Origin: Cobetia sp. L2A1
Lineage (GTDB): Bacteria; Pseudomonadota; Gammaproteobacteria; Pseudomonadales; Halomonadaceae
Reading direction: 5' to 3'
DNA: 64,000 bases
Assembly (NCBI RefSeq): GCF_009796845.1
Contig: NZ_CP047025.1
Location: 4,030,001 to 4,094,000, forward strand
Shown here piece by piece: positions 38,251 through 52,360 of the stretch (the first letter of the stretch is position 1; every line of letters starts with the position of its first letter). The position numbers were made by a program, and so were the translations under genes. The notes beneath the pieces are model-generated. The model was not told where the DNA came from and did no database searches. It saw nothing but the letters and a program-made list of their open reading frames with translations.

Positions 38251-38982
38251 ATGACAGCTTTTCAACGTCTTATTCTGCGTGCCAACAGTGGATGCTCATG
38301 GGCGGCCAATGCCATCACGCTACGTAGCCTGATCACCCTCTTCGAGGGCTGCTTGCTCGTCGCCCTTGGCGTTCGCCTGCTGCAGGCCGGAGGTCTGTTG
38401 GTCAGCGGTACCGCAGGGATATCACTGCTAGGGGCTGATCTCACATCTCTGAGCTTCGGTAGCCTGTTCTTCCTGATCAACCTGCCCTTCTACTGGCTGG
38501 CGTGGAAGCAGCTGGGATTGAACTTCACTCTACGCACGCTGGGCTGCGTGACATTGCTGTCCGTACTCTCTGATCTACTGGCCAGCAGTCTGCCACTGGG
38601 CAATGTGAGCCTACCGGTAGCCGCCATCGCCGCAGGGCTCTTGATCGGCCTCGGCGTGACACTGCTATTTCGCGAGAATGCCTCACTGGGCGGCCTGAAC
38701 ATTCTGTCGCTCCATCTGGAACGCCGCTACGGCATTCACGCCGGACGCACCACGTTCAGCTTTGATCTGCTGCTGATTGCGCTCGCGGCACTGGTCTACC
38801 CTTGGCCACAAGTGGTTGGCTCGACTCTGGCTTTTGCCACGCTGTCCTTCGTGCTCGGCCGTTATCACCGCCGGACACCGCAGACGACGAAAATCGTCAG
38901 TCAAACTGATACTACCCAGAACGATGCTACCCAGAGCACTGCCTCTGCCTACGACAAGGCCAACGTACAGACGGTTCTTTAA
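38251..38982 (+). CDS. YitT-like integral membrane protein
   Basis: 243 residues. Five or six hydrophobic segments, beginning [35 protein letters not shown], with [22 protein letters not shown] and [34 protein letters not shown]; the GGLxxSGTAG and ASLGG stretches match YitT/UPF0750 permease-like proteins. The function is unknown. A polar tail (about 205-243) is T/Q-rich. ATG 38251 has GGAG at 6 nt; the open frame to 38134 is not conserved. Its stop codon overlaps the rluF stop on the other strand. Confidence 0.82.
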   Translation: MTAFQRLILRANSGCSWAANAITLRSLITLFEGCLLVALGVRLLQAGGLLVSGTAGISLLGADLTSLSFGSLFFLINLPFYWLAWKQLGLNFTLRTLGCVTLLSVLSDLLASSLPLGNVSLPVAAIAAGLLIGLGVTLLFRENASLGGLNILSLHLERRYGIHAGRTTFSFDLLLIALAALVYPWPQVVGSTLAFATLSFVLGRYHRRTPQTTKIVSQTDTTQNDATQSTASAYDKANVQTVL

Positions 38983-40205
38983 CGCCGCCCACGACCTCCA
39001 CCATTGCCGCCATTGTTCGAAGGCCCCTTGCCTGAGGTGTTTCGCTGAGGGGCCCCTCTGTTGGCTGCCGTCTTGCCGTTACCCGAGGCCTTGCTGCCGG
39101 AATTCCCGGGCTTGGTGCTCTTGTTGATGGAGGACTTTCCTGCACTGCCTCGATCATTCCCGCTGCCCGTGGCATTGCTGCGAGTACGTGGCTTGAGACT
39201 ACTGGCCAAGGTCTCTTCGCGACCGCCGCTGCGCTTTTCACTTGTATTGTGACCCGCGCCGTCCTTGCGACTCGTCTCTCTGCTTCTCTGCTCTCTACTG
39301 CCCTGCTCTCTACTGCCCGCCTGCTTGCGACTGGCATTTCGGCTGCCGGTGCTCTTGCCCTCGGCACGCTGAGGCGCCCCGCGTCGATCAGGGTCGGTAT
39401 CCTGTGCAGCGCGCTGTTGACGCGCTGCGACCGCACGCTGGGTGGGCGGCGGAGCAGCCTCGAAGCGTGAGGCTTCTTCAGTACCACTGGAGCCTTCAAT
39501 CATCTGCTGGATGTCCGACATCTCGCGTTGAGTCAGATAACGCCATTGACCGATGCCAAGCCCTTCCAGACTGATGTTCATGATGCGGACGCGCTTGAGC
39601 TTGAAGACCTCATAGCCCAGCGCTTCGCACATGCGTCGAATCTGACGATTGAGCCCCTGGGTCAGCGTGATGCGAAATACATAGGTCGATATCTGCTCAA
39701 TGCGACACGGCAAGGTGACGGTATCCAGAATTGGCACACCCGCCGCCATGCGCTTGAGAAAGTCAGTGTTGATGGGACGATCAACCCTGACGATGTATTC
39801 CTTCTCATGAGCATTTCCGGCGCGCAGGATCTTGTTGACGATGTCGCCGTCACTGGTCAAGAAAATCAAGCCATCAGAGGGCTTGTCCAGACGCCCAATC
39901 GGAAAGATACGCTTGGGATGACCGATATAATCGATGATATTGCCTTCAACATGACGCTCGGTCGTACAGGTGATACCCACTGGCTTGTTGAAGGCCAGGT
40001 AGACGGCTTCCTGCTTGGCTCTCAGTGGCTTGCCATTGACCAGCACCTCATCACCCGGTGACACCTTGGTGCCCATCTCGGGGACGACACCATTGATGGT
40101 TACTCGCCCATCGGCGATATAACGGTCAGCCTCGCGACGCGAGCAGAAGCCCGTTTCACTGATGAACTTGTTGAGGCGGGTAAGCGATGCGTCACGATCA
40201 GTCAT
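38979..40205 (-). CDS. rluF: 23S rRNA pseudouridine synthase RluF with a long basic C-terminal tail
   Basis: 408 residues. Residues 1-60 form an S4 domain ([20 protein letters not shown]). The catalytic domain contains [22 protein letters not shown], catalytic D107 in [31 protein letters not shown] and [17 protein letters not shown], all RluF-type. RluF modifies U2604 of 23S rRNA. From about residue 240 a 165-residue tail of R, S, G, N, K and Q, with SREQ/SRE repeats, is far beyond the E. coli length (290) and resembles an RNA-binding disordered tail. It overlaps the YitT-like stop by 4 nt. Confidence 0.9.
   Translation of the reverse strand: MTDRDASLTRLNKFISETGFCSRREADRYIADGRVTINGVVPEMGTKVSPGDEVLVNGKPLRAKQEAVYLAFNKPVGITCTTERHVEGNIIDYIGHPKRIFPIGRLDKPSDGLIFLTSDGDIVNKILRAGNAHEKEYIVRVDRPINTDFLKRMAAGVPILDTVTLPCRIEQISTYVFRITLTQGLNRQIRRMCEALGYEVFKLKRVRIMNISLEGLGIGQWRYLTQREMSDIQQMIEGSSGTEEASRFEAAPPPTQRAVAARQQRAAQDTDPDRRGAPQRAEGKSTGSRNASRKQAGSREQGSREQRSRETSRKDGAGHNTSEKRSGGREETLASSLKPRTRSNATGSGNDRGSAGKSSINKSTKPGNSGSKASGNGKTAANRGAPQRNTSGKGPSNNGGNGGGRGRR
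39278..39312. repeat. Short tandem repeat inside the rluF tail
   Basis: Reiterated copies of an approximately 14-nt unit (CTGCTCTCTACTGC pattern on plus) encode the repeated SREQ/SRE residues of the RluF tail. Copies are near-identical, suggesting slippage-prone DNA. Confidence 0.6.
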
Positions 40206-40282
40206 GGCAAGTCACGTGCGTGCGCCGGGCGATGAACGCGCAGCGGACGGAAGGGAATAAGGAGGCAGGCACACAGGATACC

Positions 40283-40308
40283 AAAAACGGCAGCCCTGAG
40301 GCTGCCGT
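40283..40308 (-). terminator. Rho-independent terminator of glmS
   Basis: On the minus strand a perfect 9-bp stem (40308-40300 with 40295-40287) with a TCAG loop is followed by TTTTT. It lies about 78 nt after the glmS stop. Confidence 0.85.
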
Positions 40309-40386
40309 CTGGTGGACAAGGTTTGTCACCTCGCCGATTCGGAATGTACCCACTGAGGTACTGTTCCGTGAGCCTGGTCGATCGAC

Positions 40387-42234
40387 TTACTCGACCGTGA
40401 CGCTCTTGGCCAGATTACGCGGCTGATCGACGTCTGTGCCCTTGAGTATAGCCACATGATAAGACAGTAGCTGGAGCGGCAAGGTGTAGAGGATCGGGGC
40501 CAGCAGTTCGCTGACATGCGGCATGCGTAGCACCCGCACGCCGTCACTCTCTTCCAGGCTGATGTTTTCGTCGGCGAAGACAAACAGTTCACCGCCACGT
40601 GCGCGGACTTCCTGCAGGTTCGACTTGAGCTTCTCAATCAGCTCATCATTAGGCGCGACCGCCACGACTGGCATGTCAGCATCCACCAGCGCCAGCGGGC
40701 CATGCTTCAGCTCGCCCGCCGGATACGCCTCGGCGTGGATATAGGAGATTTCCTTGAGCTTGAGCGCGCCTTCCAGTGCGATCGGGAACTGGGTGCCGCG
40801 ACCGAGGAACAGGGCATTGTGCTTGTCGGCAAACGCCTCGGAGAGATGTTCGATCTCGCTGTCCATGGCCAGTGCCTTGGTGAACAGGCTCGGCAGCTCG
40901 CGCAGATCACGTACGACTTCGGCTTCACCTGCGTCATCACCTCCATGTGCGCGACGCAGTGCCAGTGTCAGCAACATCAGGCCAATCAGCTGGGTGGTGA
41001 AGGCCTTGGTAGAGGCAACACCGATTTCCGGGCCGGCCATGGTCATCAGACTGAGGTCCGACTCACGCACCAGTGAGCTGCCCGGTACGTTGCAGATGGC
41101 CAAGCTACCAAGAATGCCCCCCAGCGACTGCGCATAGCGCAGTGCAGATAGCGTATCAGCCGTTTCGCCGGACTGGGAGAGCGTCACGAACAGCGTGCCG
41201 TCGGCCACGACAACCGGACGATAACGGAATTCAGAAGCGACCTCGACCGCTGCCGGAATCCCTGCCAGACGCTCGATCCAGTAACGCGCCACCATGCCGG
41301 CATGGTAGCTGGTACCACAGGCAACGATCTGCACCTGCTTGACCTGACTGAATAGCGTCTCTGCCTGGTTTCCGAAACTACGCACCAGTACGTGGTCGCC
41401 ATTCAATCGACCTTCAAGCGTTGCGGCCAGCGCACGGGGTTGCTCATGGATTTCCTTGAGCATGAAGTGGCGATACTCGCCCTTGGAAGCAGCATCCTGT
41501 GCATGCTCGAAGATCTGCACCGGACGCTCATTGCTCGAGGTGATCAGGCGCTCGCCCTGTTCAAAGATCTCGATCTTCTCGGCTGTCATGCGGACCAGAT
41601 CACCTTCCTTGAGATAGATGAAGCGATCGGTAACCTGTAGCAGTGCCAGTTGATCAGAGGCCAGGAAGTGCTCATCGATACCGACACCGATAACGAGTGG
41701 GCTGCCTTGGCGTGCCCCGATCAGTACATCTGGCTGAGCGCGATGAATGACACCCAGTGCGAAGGCGCCATCCAACAGTGCAACGGATTTCTGCACTGCA
41801 GTCAGCAGGTCCTGACTCAGGGTGTATTCGCGCGCCAACAGATGAGCGACGACTTCAGTGTCAGTCTCGGAGGTGAAGACATAGCCCTGACCTTGCAGCT
41901 CACGCTTGAGGGTTTCGTAATTCTCGATGATGCCGTTATGCACCACGGCCAGGCTGTCACCTGACTGATGCGGGTGAGCGTTGGCTTCCGTCGGGGCACC
42001 ATGTGTGGCCCAGCGCGTGTGAGCAATACCCACGCGACCCTTGAGCGGCGAATCACCCAGACGCGCTTCCAGCGCACCGACCTTGCCCAGTGCACGAACG
42101 CGGTTCAGACGCCCTTCTTCCGAGAGCACTGCCATGCCCGCGCTGTCATAGCCGCGATATTCGAGGCGATGCAGCCCCTCAAGCAGGATGTTCTGAACGT
42201 TACGACTGGCGACAGCGCCTACGATTCCACACAT
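40387..42234 (-). CDS. glmS: Glutamine-fructose-6-phosphate aminotransferase GlmS
   Basis: 615 residues. The N-terminal glutaminase domain begins MCGIVGA, so Cys is exposed as the nucleophile after Met removal; [16 protein letters not shown] follows. Two SIS domains (about 285-430 and 460-600) bind fructose-6-phosphate, with [16 protein letters not shown] and [12 protein letters not shown]; the end KSVTVE is conserved. It makes glucosamine-6-phosphate, the first step to UDP-GlcNAc. ATG 42234 follows AAGGAG at 7 nt. It follows glmR by 11 nt; no glmS ribozyme is present. Confidence 0.96.
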   Translation of the reverse strand: MCGIVGAVASRNVQNILLEGLHRLEYRGYDSAGMAVLSEEGRLNRVRALGKVGALEARLGDSPLKGRVGIAHTRWATHGAPTEANAHPHQSGDSLAVVHNGIIENYETLKRELQGQGYVFTSETDTEVVAHLLAREYTLSQDLLTAVQKSVALLDGAFALGVIHRAQPDVLIGARQGSPLVIGVGIDEHFLASDQLALLQVTDRFIYLKEGDLVRMTAEKIEIFEQGERLITSSNERPVQIFEHAQDAASKGEYRHFMLKEIHEQPRALAATLEGRLNGDHVLVRSFGNQAETLFSQVKQVQIVACGTSYHAGMVARYWIERLAGIPAAVEVASEFRYRPVVVADGTLFVTLSQSGETADTLSALRYAQSLGGILGSLAICNVPGSSLVRESDLSLMTMAGPEIGVASTKAFTTQLIGLMLLTLALRRAHGGDDAGEAEVVRDLRELPSLFTKALAMDSEIEHLSEAFADKHNALFLGRGTQFPIALEGALKLKEISYIHAEAYPAGELKHGPLALVDADMPVVAVAPNDELIEKLKSNLQEVRARGGELFVFADENISLEESDGVRVLRMPHVSELLAPILYTLPLQLLSYHVAILKGTDVDQPRNLAKSVTVE

Positions 42235-42245
42235 GAGCAATCTCC

Positions 42246-43025
42246 TTATGCTGGGGTGTGCGCAGGCAGAGGGGCAACAAGTACCTCGACGCCATGGGCA
42301 CGAATTTGGTCACGCGCGGCACTGGGCAGCGCGTCATCGGTAATCAGGGTACTGACGCTGGACCAACCCAGCTCCAGATTGGGAATGCGGCGGCCCAGCT
42401 TGTGGGATTCCGCCATCACCACCACTTCGCGCGACACCTCGGCCATCACGCGTGACAGGCCGATCAGCTCATTGAAGGTGGTAGTGCCACGCTCGACATC
42501 CAGTCCGTCCGCGCCAAGAAAGACCTGATCAAAGTCATAGCTGCGCAGTACCTGCTCCGCCACCTGACCCTGGAAGGAGTCGGAATGTGGATCCCAGGTA
42601 CCGCCCGTCATCAGCAATACCGGCTCGTTCTCCAACTCGCGGATGGCATTGGCAACGCTCAGCGAGTTGGTCATCACGATCAGGTCATCACGACCCTTGA
42701 GCTCGGGAATCAACACCACAGTGGTCGTGCCGCTGTCGATGATGATGCGCTGATGGGCGCGAATGCGACTGGCCGCCAACCGAGCGATGGCCTGTTTGGC
42801 GGCACTCACCGGCTCGTCATGTACCAGCAACTCACGTGGCATGGCTACGGCACCACCATAGCGACGCAGCAATAAACCGCTTTTCTCGAGAAAGGCCAGG
42901 TCCTTGCGGATGGTGACCTCCGAAGTGGCAAGCTCCCTCGCCAGCGCCTCGACACTGACTTCACCATCACGCGCCAACTGATCGAGGATCTGGTGACGCC
43001 GTTGTGGTGTCAGTCGCTTTGACAT
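42246..43025 (-). CDS. glmR: DeoR family transcriptional regulator GlmR
   Basis: 259 residues. The N-terminal DeoR winged helix has [55 protein letters not shown]. The effector domain has [30 protein letters not shown] and [13 protein letters not shown], a sugar-phosphate-binding pattern. Position directly upstream of glmS matches the glmR gene of Pseudomonas. It probably controls amino-sugar genes in response to a phosphorylated sugar (inference). ATG 43025 has GGGAG at 6 nt; upstream is a set of TTTCG repeats. Confidence 0.85.
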   Translation of the reverse strand: MSKRLTPQRRHQILDQLARDGEVSVEALARELATSEVTIRKDLAFLEKSGLLLRRYGGAVAMPRELLVHDEPVSAAKQAIARLAASRIRAHQRIIIDSGTTTVVLIPELKGRDDLIVMTNSLSVANAIRELENEPVLLMTGGTWDPHSDSFQGQVAEQVLRSYDFDQVFLGADGLDVERGTTTFNELIGLSRVMAEVSREVVVMAESHKLGRRIPNLELGWSSVSTLITDDALPSAARDQIRAHGVEVLVAPLPAHTPA

Positions 43026-43045
43026 CGGGGACTCCCATGAAGTTT

Positions 43046-43088
43046 CGAAACGAAAGATAAAAGAGATAAAACGAAACATCAAGCGAAA
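43046..43088 (-). promoter_or_regulatory. Repeated TTTCG elements upstream of glmR, possible operator
   Basis: On the minus strand TTTCG occurs at four sites ending at 43046, 43051, 43072 and 43084. Two of them lie in a longer TTTCGTTT context 21 bp apart, about two helical turns. Regulators of the DeoR family often bind such repeats, so this may be the GlmR site (inference). Confidence 0.4.
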
Positions 43089-43124
43089 GACAACATGGCA
43101 TGATGAGATCCATACTCTGGATGC

Positions 43125-43158
43125 ACGACGGGGGACACCTCTCGGTATCCCCCGTCGT
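43125..43158 (-). terminator. Terminator-like hairpin after glmU
   Basis: A perfect 11-bp G+C stem (43125-43135 with 43148-43158) lies 54 nt after the glmU stop on the minus strand, without a T-run. Confidence 0.5.
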
Positions 43159-43211
43159 ATCTGCCTCATGCACGCGTTATCACACGATGCCTAACAGCTA
43201 CTTCTCGCCAC

Positions 43212-44582
43212 TTACTTCTTCGTCGGGCGTGGCCATTGTGGCTTATCGACACGCTTGCCACGCGCCACGCTCAGCGCGCCATCTGCAACGTCACGGCTCA
43301 ACGTCGACCCAGCACCTACTGTCGCGCCCGCGCCGATCTTGAGCGGTGCCACCAACGCAGAGTTGGAACCGATGAAGGCATTGGCACCAATTTCAGTGCG
43401 GAACTTGTTGGCGCCATCATAGTTACAGGTGATGGTGCCAGCACCGACATTGACAGCTTCGCCGAGTGTGGCATCGCCGATGTAGCTCAGGTGATTGATC
43501 TTGGCATTCACGCCCACCTGAGCATTCTTGGTCTCGACGAAGTTACCGATGCGCGCACCACGCGCAAGCTTGGTTCCCGGACGCAGGCGCGCAAACGGCC
43601 CGACATTGTTGTCACCTTCCAGCACGGCACCATCAATGACGCTGTGCGGTGCGATATGCGTGCCTGCGCCAATGCTGGCATTGCTGATCACGCAGTGGGC
43701 ACCGATGACCACGTCGTCACCGATGCTGACCTTGCCTTCAAACACGCAGCCCACATCAATGCTGATGTCGGTACCGATGCTTAGCTCACCGCGTACATCG
43801 ATACGTGACGGATCTGCGAGGCTTGCGCCTTCAGTCATCAGACGATCTGCTTCACGGCGCTGGAACGCACGCTCAAGCCCAGCCAATTGCAGACGATTGT
43901 TCACGCCCTGCACTTCTTCGACCGCGGCCGGCTGTGCAGTGGCAATGGTGACACCTTCGCCTGCTGCCATGGCGATGATATCGGTCAGATAGTACTCACC
44001 CTGCGCATTATCAGCAGACAGTGCCGGTAGCCAGCGCTTGAGCTGGGAACCGGTCGTGGCGAGAATACCGGTGTTGCCTTCCTGAATCGCCAACTGCTCC
44101 GGCGTGGCATCCTTGTGCTCGACGATGGCGCTGACACGACCTTGAGTATCACGCACGATACGTCCGTAACCCGTCGGATCATCCAGAATCACCGTCAGCA
44201 GTCCCAGTGTCTGCTCACTGACCTCGGCCAGCAGCGCCTCAAGCGTCTCGCGACGAATCAGCGGTACATCGCCGTAAAGGATCAACACCTTGCCGTCACC
44301 GATGGCGTCAAGCGCCTGTGCGACGGCATGGCCAGTCCCCTTCTGTTCTGACTGAACCGCAAAGCTGGCACCTGTCTCAGCCAGTTGCTGCTGGACACGC
44401 TCACCACCATGACCAATGACCACATTCAGACGCGCACCCTGCAATCCGGCAGCAGTATCTGCCACATGCCGCACCATGGCCTTGCCGGCCAGTGGGTGCA
44501 GTACCTTCGGCAACCTGGAACGCATGCGGGTACCCTGGCCAGCGGCAAGGATGACAACATCGGTACGGTCTGCGGTGCTCAT
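43212..44582 (-). CDS. glmU: Bifunctional UDP-GlcNAc pyrophosphorylase/glucosamine-1-phosphate acetyltransferase GlmU
   Basis: 456 residues. The N-terminal uridyltransferase domain has VVILAAGQGTRMRSRLPKVLHPL, YGDVPLI and EGNTGIL. The C-terminal left-handed beta-helix (about 250-450) carries hexapeptides (IDVGCVFEGKVSIGDDVVIGAHC) and the acetyltransferase region NFVETKNAQVG, NHLSYIGD, NVGAGTITCNYDG. It forms UDP-GlcNAc in two steps from glucosamine-1-phosphate. Two ATGs stand in tandem (44585, 44582); the second has the better distance (7 nt) to AGGAG and is used here. Confidence 0.96.
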   Translation of the reverse strand: MSTADRTDVVILAAGQGTRMRSRLPKVLHPLAGKAMVRHVADTAAGLQGARLNVVIGHGGERVQQQLAETGASFAVQSEQKGTGHAVAQALDAIGDGKVLILYGDVPLIRRETLEALLAEVSEQTLGLLTVILDDPTGYGRIVRDTQGRVSAIVEHKDATPEQLAIQEGNTGILATTGSQLKRWLPALSADNAQGEYYLTDIIAMAAGEGVTIATAQPAAVEEVQGVNNRLQLAGLERAFQRREADRLMTEGASLADPSRIDVRGELSIGTDISIDVGCVFEGKVSIGDDVVIGAHCVISNASIGAGTHIAPHSVIDGAVLEGDNNVGPFARLRPGTKLARGARIGNFVETKNAQVGVNAKINHLSYIGDATLGEAVNVGAGTITCNYDGANKFRTEIGANAFIGSNSALVAPLKIGAGATVGAGSTLSRDVADGALSVARGKRVDKPQWPRPTKK

Positions 44583-44817
44583 CATTCAACTCCTGTAGAA
44601 ATGGGCGCTTCATACCTGAAGCCGCTGAAAACTGGCGCCATCATAGCAGCTGATGGATTACCTGCCAGTGGCGAGGTTTACCCACGCCGATGTCGCCCAA
44701 GACAGACCCTTGTCTCCAGATCACGTGCCAGGAGGACGTGTAATCCCAAAGAATCAGATCACTGATATACACACAAACTGGATTTATCAGCACTTTTCTG
44801 CGCGCGGACAGGCATAA

Positions 44818-44845
44818 AAAAAGGCGACCCGAAGGTCGCCTTTTT
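44818..44845 (-). terminator. Rho-independent terminator of the atp operon
   Basis: A perfect 12-bp stem (44818-44829 with 44834-44845) with a CGAA-type tetraloop and seven T on the minus strand lies 32 nt after the atpC stop. Confidence 0.93.
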
Positions 44846-44876
44846 CATGTCACTGACCATGCTGGCCCAGTGAACC

Positions 44877-45302
44877 TCAGCGCTTGTAGCGATCACGCAG
44901 CTGCCGCACGGTGCGCAGCTGAGCCATCGCTTCGGCCAATTCGGCCGTGGCACGTGAGTATTCCAGTTCGGAAGCCTGGTTATTCATGGCCTGCAAGGCC
45001 TGATCCTTGGCTTCCTGGGCTGCCGCCTCATCCAGGTCGTCGGCACGTACCGCTGTGTCGGCGAGGACTGAAACGAGGTTCGGCTGCACTTCAAGGAATC
45101 CACCACTGACGTAATAGATTTCCTCAGCCCCGCCCTGGCGCTGGATACGCACCGGACCGGGGAGCAGCACAGTCAGCAGTGGAGCATGACCTGGCATGAT
45201 GCCAAGATCACCTTCACTGCCGGCAGCCACGAGACGCTCGACCAGGCCGGAAAAGATGCCTTTCTCGGCGCTGACGATGTCGCAATGGACGCTCATAGCC
45301 AT
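44877..45302 (-). CDS. atpC: ATP synthase F1 epsilon subunit
   Basis: 141 residues, close to the E. coli length (139). The N-terminal beta-barrel begins [15 protein letters not shown] with [20 protein letters not shown] and [20 protein letters not shown]; the C-terminal helical hairpin starts near residue 91 ([17 protein letters not shown]). It couples rotor and stator and inhibits ATP hydrolysis. ATG 45302 or 45296 (codon 3) is the start. It is the last gene of the operon, 29 nt after atpD. Confidence 0.95.
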   Translation of the reverse strand: MAMSVHCDIVSAEKGIFSGLVERLVAAGSEGDLGIMPGHAPLLTVLLPGPVRIQRQGGAEEIYYVSGGFLEVQPNLVSVLADTAVRADDLDEAAAQEAKDQALQAMNNQASELEYSRATAELAEAMAQLRTVRQLRDRYKR

Positions 45303-45331
45303 ACCTGTTTCCTCATGCCTGAACAGGGAAA

Positions 45332-46717
<1,386 letters not shown>

Positions 46718-46761
46718 TTAAACCTGCGATTGAAACCTGCTTGCCTGTTGCCACGCTGTCA

Positions 46762-47628
46762 TCAGACTGCAGCGGCACCGGATACGATCTCGGAGATTTC
46801 CTGAGTGATCGCTGCCTGGCGGGCCTTGTTATAGACCAGCTGAAGGTCGTCGATCAGGTCGCCGGCATTATCGGTAGCACTCTTCATTGCGATCATTCGC
46901 GCTGCTTGTTCGCAGGCGATGTTCTCGACCACGGCCTGATAGACCTGGGCCTCGACATAGCGTTTGAGCAGCTTGTCGAGCAACGAGACGGCATCCGGCT
47001 CATACAGGTAGTCCCATGTGGTAGGACCGGTTTCTTCGTCGTTCTGATCAGCTTCGAGAGGAAGCAGCTGACGGACGACCGGCTTCTGCGTCATGGTGTT
47101 GACGAACTCATTGAACACCACGTACAGACGGTCGAGGCTGCCCTCGTCGAAAGCGTCCAGCATGGCCTTGACGCTACCAATCAGATCCTGGGCGCCCGGA
47201 GCATCTCCGAGGCCGGATTTGGCGGCAAGCAGGTTGCCACCGTAGTTGCGGAAGAAGGTACCGGCCTTGGAGCCGAGGGCACAGAAGTCCACCTCGACAC
47301 CCTGGTCGCGCCAGCTCTTCGCATGCTTGGTGACGGCTTTGAACAAGTTAGCGTTCAAGCCACCACACAGGCCGCGATCACTGGAGACCACGATATAACC
47401 GACACGCTTCACATCGCGTTCCATCAGATACGGATGGCGATATTCGGGGTTAGCCCGAGCGATGTGTCCTACAACCTTGCGGATCTGATGAGCATAAGGC
47501 TGGCTGGCCGCCATGCGATCCTGCGCTTTACGCATCTTGGATGCAGCCACCATTTCCATGGCGCTGGTAATCTTTTGCGTATTTTTGATGCTCCCGATCT
47601 GGGAGCGAATCTCTTTTGCAGCTGCCAT
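46762..47628 (-). CDS. atpG: ATP synthase F1 gamma subunit
   Basis: 288 residues. The central stalk subunit begins [31 protein letters not shown] and ends [29 protein letters not shown], the conserved N- and C-terminal helices of the rotor; [16 protein letters not shown] appears in the middle as [16 protein letters not shown]. It rotates within alpha3beta3 and joins the c-ring. Confidence 0.97.
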   Translation of the reverse strand: MAAAKEIRSQIGSIKNTQKITSAMEMVAASKMRKAQDRMAASQPYAHQIRKVVGHIARANPEYRHPYLMERDVKRVGYIVVSSDRGLCGGLNANLFKAVTKHAKSWRDQGVEVDFCALGSKAGTFFRNYGGNLLAAKSGLGDAPGAQDLIGSVKAMLDAFDEGSLDRLYVVFNEFVNTMTQKPVVRQLLPLEADQNDEETGPTTWDYLYEPDAVSLLDKLLKRYVEAQVYQAVVENIACEQAARMIAMKSATDNAGDLIDDLQLVYNKARQAAITQEISEIVSGAAAV

Positions 47629-47698
47629 AGCGATCTGCCCTATTCATGCCACCCGAAGGGAAACGACAGAGCCCGGTGGTTGCACCGGGCCATGCCAC

Positions 47699-49243
<1,545 letters not shown>

Positions 49244-49259
49244 GCCATGTCCCTCGGAC

Positions 49260-49802
49260 TCAGGAGTTCAGTGCTTCAGAAAGCCGCGCCAGCTTGCCGC
49301 GAATGGAGCCGTCAATGACAGTATCTCCAGCGCGGATGATGACGCCGCCGAGCAGCGTACTATCCACCTGAGTGGTAATGGAGATGTCGCGATTCAGACG
49401 CTTTTGCAGGGCAGCAGCGAGCTTTTCTTCTTGCTCACTCTCAAGTGCAAAGGCTGACACCAGGGTCACCTCGACACGCTTTTCCTGCTCGGCCTTCTGA
49501 GCCTCGAACAATTCGGCCACGGACGGCAGGGCCGATAGACGGTCCTGCTCGCCGAGAGTCCGGATGAAATTGCGTGCGCTGTCATCCAGCGCGTCGCCAC
49601 AGACGTCCAGGAAGATATCGATCCGGTGCTCGGTAGGGAGCTTCGGATTATCGAGCACTGCCTTGACGTTTGCGTCGACAGCGACAAGTGCCGCTGTCGA
49701 CAACATTCCGGACCAAACCTCTAGCGCCTGCTGGTCGCGTGCAAACTCGAACGCCGCCTTGGCGTACGGGCGAGCTGCAGTGGAGGTAGACGTTTCAGCC
49801 AT
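49260..49802 (-). CDS. atpH: ATP synthase F1 delta subunit
   Basis: 180 residues. The N-terminal helical domain begins [23 protein letters not shown], and the C-terminal part ends [33 protein letters not shown], the conserved delta signature. It joins the b-subunit stator to F1. ATG 49802 with GAGGAG at 9 nt is chosen; the open frame reaches 49841 and would overlap atpF. Confidence 0.95.
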   Translation of the reverse strand: MAETSTSTAARPYAKAAFEFARDQQALEVWSGMLSTAALVAVDANVKAVLDNPKLPTEHRIDIFLDVCGDALDDSARNFIRTLGEQDRLSALPSVAELFEAQKAEQEKRVEVTLVSAFALESEQEEKLAAALQKRLNRDISITTQVDSTLLGGVIIRAGDTVIDGSIRGKLARLSEALNS

Positions 49803-49815
49803 GGAATCAGACTCC

Positions 49816-50286
49816 TCAGAGCTCAGCGGCGAGCTTGTCAATCAGCTCGCGATGCTTGGCTTCGTCAATGGAGGATTCCAGGATGCGCTCTGCGCCAATC
49901 ACTGCCAGAGACGCAACCTGACCACGGAGCTCGTCCTTGGCCTGATTGATTTCCTGGGTGATTTCAGCACGAGCCTGCGCAACCATACGCTCGCCTTCAG
50001 CACGTGCATTTTCACGCGCTTCCTCGATCATCTGGTTGGAGCGCTTGTGGGTCTGTTCAATGATGCGTGCTGCTTCATCCTTGCTTTCCCGTAGTGTCTC
50101 GCTGGCTTTTTCCTGCGCCAGTTCGAGGTCACGGGTAGCACGGCTGGCAGCATCCAGACCATCTGCAATCTTCTTCTGACGTTCTGCCAGAGCCTGTGTG
50201 ACCGGCGGCCAAACATACTTCATGCAGAAGAAAACGAAGACCGCAAAGGCGATGGCCTGACCAATCAGGGTTAAGTTCAGATTCAC
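49816..50286 (-). CDS. atpF: ATP synthase Fo b subunit
   Basis: 156 residues, exactly the E. coli length. The N-terminal membrane helix [26 protein letters not shown] is followed by [21 protein letters not shown] and a long charged alpha-helix that forms the peripheral stalk dimer. The conserved R and A pattern of the stator helix is visible. Confidence 0.97.
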   Translation of the reverse strand: MNLNLTLIGQAIAFAVFVFFCMKYVWPPVTQALAERQKKIADGLDAASRATRDLELAQEKASETLRESKDEAARIIEQTHKRSNQMIEEARENARAEGERMVAQARAEITQEINQAKDELRGQVASLAVIGAERILESSIDEAKHRELIDKLAAEL

Positions 50287-50350
50287 GCCAGCACCTCTCG
50301 CTTCACGATTGTTGGGTCAAAATCACGGTCGGCCTTTGGCCAGCCGAGGT

Positions 50351-50614
<264 letters not shown>

Positions 50615-50700
50615 TTAGTCAAGTTTAAGTCAAGGGTTGAGGGTGTGAGCAGAGCTCGGAAATCTTGCCCCACGCCCGTCAAGGCGTGGGGCGAATAACA

Positions 50701-51573
<873 letters not shown>

Positions 51574-51978
51574 TCAGGTTCGTGTGTACGGTGTTCGCTT
51601 CACCAGCCAAGGTCCCAGCCAGTGAACTGCCATTGCCGCCACGTAAGCGCAAAAAAATAAAGCGGGGTTTGAAGGCGGCACTGCGATGAAGAAAAACGCA
51701 AACAATACGGCCGTCAAACCGAACTTTCCGGCCTCAGCCTGATAGAAGGCCTTGACCATTGCCTGAGCGTAACGTGCACCAGTGACACGGAGCGAACGCC
51801 AGGCGAAAAATAGATTGGGCAGCAAGCAGACCAGTCCACCACACAGGGCAGAGATAGCTGCACCACTCCCCTTCGTTAGCCCCGCCAATACCATGGCAAT
51901 CACGATCACCAACGCCTGGCCCCAAAGAAGTCGTGCAACCTGAGGGCGTCGTAGTGCAGCGGGCGTCGTCTTGTGCAT
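51574..51978 (-). CDS. atpI: ATP synthase I subunit
   Basis: 134 residues, four membrane segments. VARLLWGQALVIVIAMVLAGLTKG, then ISALCGGLVCLLPNLFFAWRSL, then AMVKAFYQAEAGKFGLTAVLFAFFF match AtpI, a nonessential chaperone for c-ring assembly and the first gene of the operon. ATG 51978 is chosen for the canonical length; the open frame reaches 52089 across the promoter. Confidence 0.92.
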   Translation of the reverse strand: MHKTTPAALRRPQVARLLWGQALVIVIAMVLAGLTKGSGAAISALCGGLVCLLPNLFFAWRSLRVTGARYAQAMVKAFYQAEAGKFGLTAVLFAFFFIAVPPSNPALFFCAYVAAMAVHWLGPWLVKRTPYTRT

Positions 51979-52360
51979 CTTGGACCTGTGTATCGCGCGG
52001 TGATGGCAAGCGCCATTCCTGATGACTACGCTTCTCGTAGCCAAGGAGCAAACTCGCCGGATTATAGGGGAGCGCCGCACGGCCATCAACCAAACTGCAC
52101 GCTAAATTCCTTGATCTTTCGCAAGCTTACGACCAAAGCCTCACTATCTTGCAGGAAACAGATGACAGTTGGCTTACGTTGACAGTCACTTGCACAGCGA
52201 GCGACCAAGGGTTGCGCCAATCACAACTCGGTTTTTTCCAAGCCTTCATATAAGACCGGTATACAGATACGTTTCGCGCCCCTGCGACAATAAGTCACAG
52301 AAGCGCGAAAGCATCACGACTGAACTTTTCTGGGCAAAGACTACAGATCCACATCGATAA
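51979..52360. other. Intergenic region between atpI and parB
   Basis: 382 bp between minus-strand genes. It holds the atp operon promoter (listed) and no credible gene. No clear parB terminator is visible. Confidence 0.7.
52061..52089 (-). promoter_or_regulatory. Sigma70-type promoter of the atp operon
   Basis: On the minus strand TTGATG (-35, 52089-52084), a 17-bp spacer and a perfect TATAAT (-10, 52066-52061) stand 83 nt before the atpI ATG. It is the best promoter in the window by eye. Confidence 0.85.
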
